Part shown: piece after piece, positions 1-8,331 of the stretch | How positions within the stretch are numbered: position 1 is the first letter of the stretch | Layout: each line of letters starts with the position of its first letter | Source of the DNA: Flavobacterium sp. 83 | Lineage (GTDB): Bacteria; Bacteroidota; Bacteroidia; Flavobacteriales; Flavobacteriaceae | Length of the DNA: 64,000 nucleotides | Reading direction: 5' to 3' | Assembly: GCF_000744835.1 (NCBI RefSeq) | Contig: NZ_JQMS01000001.1 | Location: 620,001-684,000, forward strand | Notes under the pieces: generated by a model | What the model saw: the letters and a program-made list of their open reading frames with translations, nothing else | What the model was told of the DNA's origin: nothing | The model's database searches: none | Translations under genes and position numbers: made by a program

Positions 1-226
1 TATCACCGCCTTCAAAACCACGTAGTTTTCCCGTAGTTTTTGTTCTATTGAATGAAACATCATTTGAAGTATCTCCATTATTGAAACGGTCAGTCATCAA
101 AAAATAAACAGTAGCACCTTCCCAAACGAAAGGTGTTTTAGCATTCTCAGAAACCATTTTTGTACTAGAGCAACTGTTTAAAATTGCCACCGTCGCCAGT
201 AAAAGTGGGATTGAATATTTTTTCAT
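1..226 (-). CDS. GH13 alpha-amylase lipoprotein (N-terminal part only)
   Basis: Translating leftwards from the ATG at 226 gives a lipoprotein signal sequence (MKKYSIPLLLATVAILNSC, lipobox cysteine at residue 19), then a short linker and the GH13 opening motif (VYFLMTDRFNNGD) near residue 45. The gene runs off the left edge of the window, so the catalytic residues are not visible. It starts 33 bp after the stop of the upstream GH13 gene and is probably the last or a late gene of the leftward maltodextrin operon. As a lipoprotein it would sit on the periplasmic or surface side of the outer membrane. The family (GH13) is clear; exact specificity cannot be told from 75 residues. Confidence 0.85.
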   Translation of the reverse strand, partial: MKKYSIPLLLATVAILNSCSSTKMVSENAKTPFVWEGATVYFLMTDRFNNGDTSNDVSFNRTKTTGKLRGFEGGD

Positions 227-259
227 TTTTATAGCACTAAAGGATTTATTTGCTTTAAA

Positions 260-2134
260 TTATTTCAACTCTAAAACCAAAACTGATTTAGGTTCCATTG
301 TAATTTCATCTGTAAAGTCAAATGTAACTTCAGAAATCACATCTTTTCCGGTTTTAAAGTCTTTGATGTTTTCTTTGAAACGATTTGTTTTTACAGTATG
401 AGTTTCATTACTGTTATTCATTAACACCATTATACTTTCAGTAGCATTATGTCTAAAATAAACATAAACATTATTTTCAGGAATATAATGTGTCATTTTC
501 CCTGAATGAATGGCTGATTTTGTTTTTCTCCAATTGAATAATTTGGATGTAAAATCAAAATACTCACTTTGCCCTGGTGTTCTTCCCTCTTTGGTAAAAG
601 CATTATTTTCATCACCTTCCCAACCGCCAGGAAAATCTTGACGAATGTCTGCATCGCCTTTGTTTTTGTCTCCGGCCATGCCTATTTCACTACCGTAATA
701 CAACTGCGGAATTCCTCGAACGGTAGCCATCAAAGCCATTGCCATTTTGTATTTTCTAATATCATTCCCGTACGTCTGATTGAAACGATTGGTGTCATGA
801 TTCTCAACAAAAATGAGCATATTATTTGTGTTTGGGTAGAGAAAATCATTAGTAAAATTATCATATAACTTCATCATTCCTTTGTCCCAAGTTCCGTCAT
901 CTTCATTGAAAGCTTTGCTTGCCGCTTCGTATAAAGTAAAATCCATTACACTTGGCAAATTGGAATTGTAGTTTTGTATTTTACTTATCGGGCTGTCTTT
1001 TTGCCAATAGGAAATCTGTGCTTGGCTTTGCATCCAAACTTCACCAACAATATTAAAATTGGGATATTCATCAGTAACAGATTTTGTCCATTTAGCAATT
1101 CCTTTTGGGTCGGAATAATTAAAAGTATCCACTCTAAATCCATCTAAATTTGCATATTCAATCCACCAAATTGCATTTTGAATCAAGTATTTCAAAGCTA
1201 AAGGATTAGCTAAGTTTAAATCAGGCATAGACGGTGCAAACCACCCATTCAAGCATGTTTCAGTATCAACTTTCGAGGCATGAGTATCATTTATAACGGT
1301 TCTTTTATGATTAGTTTGAGTATAAGTATCGAACTGATTAATCCATCCTTTTGTAGGTAGATCTTTCATCATCCAATGTTCAATTCCCCAGTGATTTGTC
1401 ACATAATCCATCACTAATTTCATGTTTTTCTTATGCATTTCATTTGATAAACGCACATAATCATCATTGGTTCCGTAACGTGGATCTATTTTATAAACAT
1501 CAGATTGACCGTAAGTATGATAGGAAAAAGCCGCGTCGTTGTCTTCGCAAAGTGGCGTGCTCCATATTGTTGTTGCACCTAGTGAGGAGATGTAATCTAA
1601 GTTTTTGATTATCCCTTCAATGTCACCGCCATGTCTTCCTCCCGGTAATTCGCGGTTAAATTTTTCTGTAGTGGCATTTTCACTGTCATTATTTCTGTTC
1701 CCATTTGCAAAACGATCCGGCATCAGCAAATACATCATATCCGAAGCATCGTAACTTTTGCGTTGTGCTGAATTATCTCTTCTTTTCTTTAAAGCATATT
1801 TTTGGGTAAACGACTCTTTATTATTGTTTTTAAAAGTAAAAATCAAATCAGTTGCCGAGACTTTTTTAGTATCAATCGTAACAAAAATGTAGTTCGGATT
1901 TTCTGTTTTTTTAACATTAGTAATTTTTATTGCATTAGATACGGTAACTTGATATTGTGCTATATTTTCACCATAGAACATAATTTGCAATTCTGGGTTT
2001 TTCATGCCTGCATACCAAAAAGGCGGTTCAATTTTTTGGATTTGTGCGTTTAATGATAAAGACATAAAAAAAAGGAATAAGGTTATTTTTAGAAAGCTCT
2101 TATTTAGGAAGGGTAATATACCAATTTTATTCAT
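260..2134 (-). CDS. GH13 cyclomaltodextrinase/neopullulanase-like alpha-amylase (SusA-type)
   Basis: The 624-residue exported enzyme would cut maltodextrins in the periplasm. It has a signal peptide (hydrophobic run ending SLNAQ), an N-terminal Ig-like domain of the cyclomaltodextrinase type (about residues 30-120), the GH13 barrel and a C-terminal beta domain. Catalytic residues are present: nucleophile Asp in GFRVDTFN (about residue 336), acid/base Glu in GEVWMQ (about 365) and the third Asp in VENHDTNRF (about 447). I chose the ATG at 2134 because the signal peptide then begins MNKIGILP; ATGs at 2161 and 2158 are also in frame. It lies downstream of the maltose phosphorylase gene and upstream of the GH13 lipoprotein. 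Bacteroides SusA is the closest functional parallel I recognise. Confidence 0.9.
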   Translation of the reverse strand: MNKIGILPFLNKSFLKITLFLFFMSLSLNAQIQKIEPPFWYAGMKNPELQIMFYGENIAQYQVTVSNAIKITNVKKTENPNYIFVTIDTKKVSATDLIFTFKNNNKESFTQKYALKKRRDNSAQRKSYDASDMMYLLMPDRFANGNRNNDSENATTEKFNRELPGGRHGGDIEGIIKNLDYISSLGATTIWSTPLCEDNDAAFSYHTYGQSDVYKIDPRYGTNDDYVRLSNEMHKKNMKLVMDYVTNHWGIEHWMMKDLPTKGWINQFDTYTQTNHKRTVINDTHASKVDTETCLNGWFAPSMPDLNLANPLALKYLIQNAIWWIEYANLDGFRVDTFNYSDPKGIAKWTKSVTDEYPNFNIVGEVWMQSQAQISYWQKDSPISKIQNYNSNLPSVMDFTLYEAASKAFNEDDGTWDKGMMKLYDNFTNDFLYPNTNNMLIFVENHDTNRFNQTYGNDIRKYKMAMALMATVRGIPQLYYGSEIGMAGDKNKGDADIRQDFPGGWEGDENNAFTKEGRTPGQSEYFDFTSKLFNWRKTKSAIHSGKMTHYIPENNVYVYFRHNATESIMVLMNNSNETHTVKTNRFKENIKDFKTGKDVISEVTFDFTDEITMEPKSVLVLELK

Positions 2135-2207
2135 TTTTAAATTGTATTTTATTGACATCATATTTGCGACAATAGTTTAAAACAAATTTTAGAAACTATT
2201 ATCAATT

Positions 2208-2237
2208 AAACAATCCCAATGTTTATTGGGATTGTTT
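2208..2237 (-). terminator. Hairpin between maltose phosphorylase and GH13 gene
   Basis: A perfect 13-bp inverted repeat (AAACAATCCCAAT / ATTGGGATTGTTT) with a GTTT loop lies in the 145-bp gap between the two leftward genes. The following T-tract is weak on the minus strand, so it may attenuate rather than fully stop transcription. Confidence 0.5.
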
Positions 2238-2306
2238 GTATGTAAGCCCAATGAGGCTTTAGATAAAATGATTTGAATTAACTACAAGTTCTAACCATTT
2301 ATTTTT

Positions 2307-4610
2307 TTAAACAGTAACCAGATTTTCGGCTGTTACAATTATGTTTTTACCGTTTACAACTATCGCTAATTCCTTGTTGCCATCTATTGAAAATGTTGTT
2401 TCCTTGTGGTTTATAGCCACTTTCAAAATTTGGTTTCTGAAATTTATTTTAAAGGAGTACCCGTTCCATTCTTTTGGTATTTTTGGAGAAAAATGGAGCA
2501 TATCGTCTTTAATTCTCATTCCTCCAAAACCTTCAACAATACTCATCCAAGTTCCTGCCATAGATGTAATATGACACCCTTCTTCCACTTCTTTATTATA
2601 ATCATCTAAATCTAGGCGTGAAGTTCTCAAATAGAACGTGTACGCCATATCCATTTTGCCTAATAAAGCTGCTTGAATCGAGTGTACGCAAGGCGAAAGC
2701 GAACTTTCGTGAACTGTGAAGGATTCATAGAATTCAAAATTATTTTTCAGTTCTTCTTTAGAAAAATGATCTTCAAAGAAATAAAAACACTGTAAAACAT
2801 CGGCTTGTTTGATATAAGGCGAACGTAAAATTCTATCCCAAGACCATTTTTGATTGATTGGTCTTTGGCTTTTATCCAAATCAGCTACGCGAACCAAATC
2901 TTTGTCCAAGAAACCGTCTTGTTGCAAGTACACATTGTGTTCTTCCGAAAAAGGGAAGTACATATTATCAGATACTTTTTTCCAAGATTGCAATTCCGAA
3001 TCCGATATTTTTACTTTCTCAGTAATTCTTTTGTGATCTGAAGGATATTCTAGGGACACTTTTTGAATTTGTTCGTAGGTATATTCCAAACACCATTTTG
3101 CAATATAATTCGTGTAGAAATTATTGTTTACGTTATTCTCGTATTCATTTGGCCCCGTAACGCCAAGAATTACGTATTGATTTAAATTAGTCGAGAAGTT
3201 GGCTCTTTGATGCCAGAAACGAGCGATTCCTATTAACACTTCTAATCCTTTTTCAGGAATGTAACTATAGTCACCAGTGTACCTGTAAAAATTATAAATG
3301 GCAAATGCGATAGCGCCATTTCTATGAATTTCTTCAAAAGTAATTTCCCATTCGTTATGGCATTCTTCTCCATTCATTGTTACCATTGGATACAAGGCAG
3401 CCCCGTTAGTAAATCCTAATTTCGCAGCATTTTCAATTGCCTTGTCCAATTGATTGTAGCGGTATGTCAATAAATTTCGGGCTACTTCTTGGTCTTTGGT
3501 AGCCATATAAAACGGAATGCAATACGCTTCGGTATCCCAATAGGTAGAACCACCGTATTTCTCGCCTGTAAATCCTTTTGGTCCAATATTCAAACGGGAA
3601 TCTTTACCTAAATAGGTTTGATTTAACTGAAAAATATTGAAACGAATTCCTTGTTGTGCTTTTACATCGCCCTCAATGGTAATGTCCGACATTTCCCAGA
3701 TTTTTGCCCAAGCATCAATTTGGTCTTGTAGCATTTTATCATATCCTAACGCTAAGGCGGATTGAATTACTTTCTCAGCAGCAATAACAGTATTGTCATG
3801 GTTTAAGGAAACCGTGTAACCACCAATTTTTTGGATAGATGATTTTTGGCCTTGAGCCACAATTACATCATAACTAAATTGAATTCTATCAGTAGTTGCA
3901 TCAATATTTGAAGGAGAAATAGCCGTTTTTTCACCATTATTCAAAATGCTATTTTGCATGAAAGTGGTTACTTTGAAATGGGTTTTAAACGTTTGAGCCG
4001 TTACAAAAGCTTCATTTCCAGATTTTTTCACATCAAGAGGTTCCCAGAATTTTTCTTCCCAGTTAGCATCTTCATTGGTTACACCAGCATCGATATAGGG
4101 TTTGTAAACTATTTTTGAATCTTTATTTAAAGGAGTGATTTCGTAATTAATAAGTCCCACTTCATCCAAAACGATAGAAAGAAAACGACGAATGTTTACC
4201 GAAATCTCCGTTCCGTTTTTCAAAGTCGCTTCAAAAGAACGATTGTACCAACCTTCTTTCATATTCAATTCACGGCGAAAATTTTTAACTTCGGAACAGG
4301 TGTTCAAATCCAGTTTTTCTCCGTTGATTTCGATATCGATTCCAATCCAGTTTGGCGCATTTAAAACCTTAGCAAAATATTCGGGATAACCGTTTTTCCA
4401 CCAGCCTACTTTGGTTTTATCCGGATAATAAATTCCTGCAATATAACTTCCCTGAAATGTTTCTCCAGTATAGGTTTCTTCAAAATTAGCACGCTGACCC
4501 ATCGCTCCGTTACCAATACTGAACAGACTCTCAGATGATTTCACACTTTCTACATCAAATCCTTCTTCTATGATAGACCAATTGTCTGGTTTTATATAAT
4601 CTTGATTCAT
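2307..4610 (-). CDS. GH65 maltose phosphorylase
   Basis: The 767-residue cytoplasmic enzyme splits maltose with phosphate into glucose and beta-glucose-1-phosphate. The length matches family GH65. The N-terminal beta-sandwich precedes an (alpha/alpha)6 barrel. The conserved segments CHNEWEITFEEIHRNG (about 417-432) and GVTGPNEYENNVNNN (about 483-497, with the likely general-acid Glu near 489) are intact, as is the HESSLSP segment of the phosphate site. The next gene upstream is beta-phosphoglucomutase, which converts the product to glucose-6-phosphate; this pairing favours maltose over kojibiose or trehalose as substrate. Substrate choice within GH65 cannot be proved from the motifs alone. 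Confidence 0.92.
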   Translation of the reverse strand: MNQDYIKPDNWSIIEEGFDVESVKSSESLFSIGNGAMGQRANFEETYTGETFQGSYIAGIYYPDKTKVGWWKNGYPEYFAKVLNAPNWIGIDIEINGEKLDLNTCSEVKNFRRELNMKEGWYNRSFEATLKNGTEISVNIRRFLSIVLDEVGLINYEITPLNKDSKIVYKPYIDAGVTNEDANWEEKFWEPLDVKKSGNEAFVTAQTFKTHFKVTTFMQNSILNNGEKTAISPSNIDATTDRIQFSYDVIVAQGQKSSIQKIGGYTVSLNHDNTVIAAEKVIQSALALGYDKMLQDQIDAWAKIWEMSDITIEGDVKAQQGIRFNIFQLNQTYLGKDSRLNIGPKGFTGEKYGGSTYWDTEAYCIPFYMATKDQEVARNLLTYRYNQLDKAIENAAKLGFTNGAALYPMVTMNGEECHNEWEITFEEIHRNGAIAFAIYNFYRYTGDYSYIPEKGLEVLIGIARFWHQRANFSTNLNQYVILGVTGPNEYENNVNNNFYTNYIAKWCLEYTYEQIQKVSLEYPSDHKRITEKVKISDSELQSWKKVSDNMYFPFSEEHNVYLQQDGFLDKDLVRVADLDKSQRPINQKWSWDRILRSPYIKQADVLQCFYFFEDHFSKEELKNNFEFYESFTVHESSLSPCVHSIQAALLGKMDMAYTFYLRTSRLDLDDYNKEVEEGCHITSMAGTWMSIVEGFGGMRIKDDMLHFSPKIPKEWNGYSFKINFRNQILKVAINHKETTFSIDGNKELAIVVNGKNIIVTAENLVTV

Positions 4611-4706
4611 TTTTTCTAATTTAAAAAATTCAATGATTTAAAAATTCAATGATTGTTATGATGGACATTCAATCAGATTTTTTTATGTTTTTTGAACCTT
4701 GTTTCT

Positions 4707-5366
4707 TTATTCTTTAATTAATTCTTCTATAAAATCAGTATGTATTTCGGTAAAGTCTTTGAAGATAAATTTTGCTTCATGCAAAATGGATTCTTCACCA
4801 ATTCCTATACTCGTCATTTTTCCAATATTAGCTGCTTGAATACCCGCAACTGAATCTTCAAAAACAATAGCGTCTTCTGGATTTGTATTTAATAATTTAG
4901 CTGCAATCAAGAAAACTTCTGGATCAGGTTTTGCATTAGTAACATCATTTCCATCTACAATAACATCAAAATAGGAAAGGATTCCTGTTTTTTCTAATAT
5001 TGGTCTGGCATTTTTGCTGGCAGAACCCAATGCGATTGGTTGGCCATTTTCTTTTAGAAATTGTAAAACTGGAAAAACCCCTGGAAGAATTTCGCTTTCA
5101 TCCATGTCAACCAAATAGGATAAATAATCCTCATTTTTTTGAACTAACCATTTGTCTTTGTCTTCTTGCGAAGCTTCCACTTTTCCTAATTCTAATATAA
5201 TATCCAAAGAACGCACGCGGCTGACTCCTTTTAATAATTCATTGTGTTCCAGTGTGAAATCAATATTTAATTCATTTGCGATTTTTTGCCAAGCTAAATA
5301 ATGATATTTTGCTGTGTCTACAATCACTCCATCGAGGTCAAATATGAATGCTTTTTTATTATTCAT
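4707..5366 (-). CDS. pgmB: Beta-phosphoglucomutase
   Basis: A 219-residue HAD-superfamily phosphatase-fold enzyme converting beta-glucose-1-phosphate to glucose-6-phosphate. It shows HAD motif I FDLDGVIVDT (nucleophile Asp then acid/base Asp, residues 8-17), the cap segment, the motif II region LGSASKNA, Lys in the AKPDPEVF segment and the EDSVAGIQAA motif, all typical of beta-PGM. I chose the ATG at 5366 (protein begins MNNKKAF); an ATG at 5375 is in frame. The start overlaps the end of the transporter gene by 8 bp, so translation is probably coupled. It works directly with the GH65 enzyme downstream. Confidence 0.92.
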   Translation of the reverse strand: MNNKKAFIFDLDGVIVDTAKYHYLAWQKIANELNIDFTLEHNELLKGVSRVRSLDIILELGKVEASQEDKDKWLVQKNEDYLSYLVDMDESEILPGVFPVLQFLKENGQPIALGSASKNARPILEKTGILSYFDVIVDGNDVTNAKPDPEVFLIAAKLLNTNPEDAIVFEDSVAGIQAANIGKMTSIGIGEESILHEAKFIFKDFTEIHTDFIEELIKE

Positions 5367-6879
5367 GAATTTCAATTTTTGTTCTGTTGTTTACTCTAAG
5401 TGTAAGCAAACCGGCAAATATCATTGATACGCCGCCAATTAATAATGCGTAAATAGGTTCGTTTTGAAAAAATTGTTTGACAACAAAACCAAGTATTGTT
5501 GCAGCAACAATTTGAGGAATAACTACAAAAAAGTTAAAAACTCCCATGTAATATCCCATTTTTGCAGCGGGTAAAGCGCCTGATAACATGGCGTAAGGCA
5601 TTGATAAAATACTTGCCCATGCGATACCAACTCCTATCATTGGAACTAATAGTAAATATTTGTCTCCAATAAAATAAATAGAAAGTAATCCTACACCTCC
5701 TGAGCACAATGCCAGTAAATGCGTATATCGAACACCTACTTTTTTTGCAATAACCGGCAATAAAAAAGCGACTGCGGCTGCTACTCCGTTATAAACAGTA
5801 AAAAGTACTGAAACCCAGTCAGCAGCGTCATTGTATATTTTAGAGGTCGTATCAGTTGTTCCAAAAATATGTTGTGTAACGGCTTGCGTAGTATAAATCC
5901 ACATGGAGAAAAGTGCAAACCAAGAAAAGAATTGAACCCAAGCCAGTTTTTTCATTGTGGTTGGCATGTTCAATAAATCGGTCATGATGATGGTGAAACC
6001 ATTTTTCATTTGGATAATTCTAAGTCTGGAAGCAATCATAAATAAAATTCCAATCACAATTAAACCCACAAATAAAATATAGAGTTCTTTAGTAAGTCCG
6101 TTTTCGAAAATTATAAATGAAACAATACTTCCTAATAAAGTCATTAGGAGTCCTAAAGTAAATTGTCTTTTGATGTTAGCTTTGGATTCAAACTCGGTTT
6201 CAATTGGGGCTATATCTTCAGCATCTTTGTTTTTTTGTTCAAAAGCTTGTAATTCTTCGGGTGAATATTCCGTAGATTTAAAAATAGTCCACAATACAGC
6301 CAATAGAAAAACAATTCCTCCTATATAAAATGACCATTTTACAGAATCAGGAATGATCCCTTCTGCGGCAGTATTGCTTACGCCAAAAACATTCGTAAAA
6401 ACGTAAGGAAGTAGAGAACCAACAACGGCACCAAGTCCAATGAAAAAACTCTGCATTGCAAAACCTAAAGTACGTTGATTTTCGGGTAAATTATCGCCTA
6501 CAAAGGCACGGAAAGGTTCCATCGAAATATTGATAGAAGCGTCCATCATCCATAATGTTCCAGCTGCAATCCATAAGGATGGCGAATTGGGCATTATAAA
6601 TAACGCAAGTGATGATAAAATAGCACCCACTAAAAAGTATGGTCTTCGTCGGCCTAATCTTGTCCAGGTTCGATCACTAAAATAACCTATTATGGGTTGG
6701 ATAATCAAACCAGTAACAGGAGCCGCAATCCATAAAATAGGGATTTCATCAACTTTTGCACCTAATGTTTCAAAAATTCTTGAAGTATTTGCGTTTTGCA
6801 GTGCAAAACCAAATTGTATTCCTAAGAAACCGAAACTCATGTTCCAAATTTGCCAGAAACTTAATTTACGCTTTTCCAT
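5359..6879 (-). CDS. MFS (GPH/SLC45-like) maltose transporter
   Basis: A 506-residue inner-membrane protein with about twelve hydrophobic segments and the MFS loop 2-3 signature (GYFSDRTWTRLGRRRPYF, about residues 64-81). The sequence resembles the SLC45/GPH sugar-cation symporters found in flavobacterial maltose operons. A hydrophilic loop of about 30 residues (about 205-235) separates the two halves. It is the first gene of the leftward arm, followed by pgmB and the GH65 gene, so import of maltose or short maltodextrins into the cytoplasm is the natural role. Transport specificity is inferred from context. Confidence 0.85.
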   Translation of the reverse strand: MEKRKLSFWQIWNMSFGFLGIQFGFALQNANTSRIFETLGAKVDEIPILWIAAPVTGLIIQPIIGYFSDRTWTRLGRRRPYFLVGAILSSLALFIMPNSPSLWIAAGTLWMMDASINISMEPFRAFVGDNLPENQRTLGFAMQSFFIGLGAVVGSLLPYVFTNVFGVSNTAAEGIIPDSVKWSFYIGGIVFLLAVLWTIFKSTEYSPEELQAFEQKNKDAEDIAPIETEFESKANIKRQFTLGLLMTLLGSIVSFIIFENGLTKELYILFVGLIVIGILFMIASRLRIIQMKNGFTIIMTDLLNMPTTMKKLAWVQFFSWFALFSMWIYTTQAVTQHIFGTTDTTSKIYNDAADWVSVLFTVYNGVAAAVAFLLPVIAKKVGVRYTHLLALCSGGVGLLSIYFIGDKYLLLVPMIGVGIAWASILSMPYAMLSGALPAAKMGYYMGVFNFFVVIPQIVAATILGFVVKQFFQNEPIYALLIGGVSMIFAGLLTLRVNNRTKIEIHE

Positions 6880-6901
6880 TATCGTAATTTAATTATTATA
6901 C

Positions 6902-6920
6902 GATAAGCGCTTTGCTTATC
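6902..6920 (-). promoter_or_regulatory. Leader hairpin upstream of the transporter gene
   Basis: GATAAGC and GCTTATC form a 7-bp stem around a 5-base loop, ending 22 bp before the transporter start codon. It would lie in the 5' leader of the leftward operon. No known riboswitch is recognised. Confidence 0.4.
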
Positions 6921-6940
6921 AAAACTTATCTTGTTTTCGA
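6921..6940 (-). promoter_or_regulatory. Candidate LacI-family operator of the leftward arm
   Basis: On the minus strand the stretch reads TCGAAAAC, then AAGATAA, then GTTTT. It resembles the element ahead of susC (TCGAAAAC, GTTATC, GTTTTG). The two divergent arms flank the LacI-type gene, so a shared binding site is a reasonable inference. The downstream bases (AAGTAAAA..TAAAA, reached through TTCGA) are also shared with the susC upstream region. Confidence 0.4.
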
Positions 6941-7069
6941 AGTAAAAGTAAAAGTTTTGAGGGGTAAATATAAAAATTTATTCCAATCATTTACTTTTCA
7001 GAAACAAATAAAGTAAAAAAATATCAACTACAAGGTTGTAGTAATGAATAAATTAGACAATACTATTTA

Positions 7070-8095
7070 TTAATTGGTAGATTCTCTTTCGATTAAATGC
7101 GTTTCAATTACTTCTGTTTTATAATTTTCTGCCTCATCATCATCTAGTTCTGTTTCTAATCTTTCAATAAGCATTTTTGCTGCTTTATTTCCCATTTTTA
7201 TACCACTTTGACTAACGGTTGTGATCGTTGGGGTTGAATATTTTGATATAATCCCATCCGTAAAAGCAATCACAGCCAAGTCTTTTGGGACATTCAAACC
7301 TATTTTATTAGCCGTTTTTATTATGGTTACTGCAAAAAGTTCATTTACTGCAAATACGGCATCAATGGCTTTGTCTTCGAGCAATCTTCCAATGGTGATT
7401 TCGCAAGTGTCTACATTTTCTATTTTTATAATTAGCTTCTCATCAAAAGGGATGTCGTTATCTAATAGCGCTTTTATATACCCGTCTGTTCGAAGTTTAC
7501 CTACGCTTACATAATCAACCGTTGTAACAAGAGCAATTTTTTTTCGTCCTTTATCTATTAAACTTTGAACTGCTTCATAAGCGGCAAGTTTGTCGTCTAT
7601 GATTACTTTGTCACAAAGAATTTCATTGGTAACTCTGTCAAACATTACTACGGGCATTCCTTGATCGATAACTTCGGTAATATGATGAAAATCACCTTTA
7701 AATTGAGTTTCTTTAGAAAGTGACATAATGAAGCCGTCAATACTTCCGTTAGCAAGCAATTCCATATTAAGTACTTCTTTATCAAATGAATCATCCGACA
7801 GACAGATGATTACACTATATCCATTTTCATTTGCAACCTGTTCGATTCCATTAATAACCGTTGAAAAAAAATGGTGGACTATTTCCGGAATTATAATCCC
7901 AATAGTTTTTGTCTTTCTATTTTTTAAGCTAAGGGCAATATTGTTTGGTTTATAGTGGTAAAATTTAGCAAATGCCTGAACTTTCAGTCTGGTTTCTTCT
8001 CCTATTTCAGGACTGTTTCTCAATGATTTTGAAACGGTTGAAATGGACACATCAAGTTCTTTTGCAATTTGTTTAAGGGTGACCTTTCTTTTCAT
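7070..8095 (-). CDS. LacI-family transcriptional regulator of the maltodextrin locus
   Basis: A 341-residue DNA-binding regulator. Residues 1-50 form the LacI helix-turn-helix (VTLKQIAKELDVSISTVSKS), followed by the hinge and a periplasmic-binding-protein-like effector domain (starting about TKTIGIIIPEI). I chose the ATG at 8095 because LacI proteins begin close to the helix-turn-helix; a longer in-frame start at 8176 would add 27 residues with no family counterpart. The gene is transcribed leftwards between the two arms of the starch locus. Its effector is probably maltose or a derivative. Operator-like inverted repeats precede susC and the transporter gene. Confidence 0.92.
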   Translation of the reverse strand: MKRKVTLKQIAKELDVSISTVSKSLRNSPEIGEETRLKVQAFAKFYHYKPNNIALSLKNRKTKTIGIIIPEIVHHFFSTVINGIEQVANENGYSVIICLSDDSFDKEVLNMELLANGSIDGFIMSLSKETQFKGDFHHITEVIDQGMPVVMFDRVTNEILCDKVIIDDKLAAYEAVQSLIDKGRKKIALVTTVDYVSVGKLRTDGYIKALLDNDIPFDEKLIIKIENVDTCEITIGRLLEDKAIDAVFAVNELFAVTIIKTANKIGLNVPKDLAVIAFTDGIISKYSTPTITTVSQSGIKMGNKAAKMLIERLETELDDDEAENYKTEVIETHLIERESTN

Positions 8096-8241
8096 AATGC
8101 GGGAATTGAAAAAAATTAATTCGGTAATAAAGGTATGTTTTATTTTTATGAATGGCAATTTATACCATAAAAGCATCCGTTAAATTTAAAGTTTTCAACA
8201 CTACCACGTTTTCGTAAATCAATTTAAAATGAGCCGTGTCG

Positions 8242-8267
8242 AAAACGTTATCGTTTTGTTAAGTTTG
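8242..8267 (+). promoter_or_regulatory. Operator-like palindrome and -7 box upstream of susC
   Basis: AAAACG and CGTTTT half-sites 4 bp apart (8242-8257) form a LacI-type palindrome. Immediately after it is TAAGTTTG (8260-8267), matching the Bacteroidota -7 consensus TAnnTTTG. The operator would cover the promoter spacer, the usual position for a LacI repressor. The start codon is 64 bp further on. Confidence 0.55.
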
Positions 8268-8331
8268 CTATTCGAAGTAAAATTAAAATTTAATAAAACA
8301 ACCAAAATTCAAATTAATTTAAACAAAAAGT

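Noticed and set aside
8095..8176. Longer N-terminus for the LacI-type regulator
   Set aside because: The added 27 residues precede the helix-turn-helix and have no counterpart in LacI proteins.
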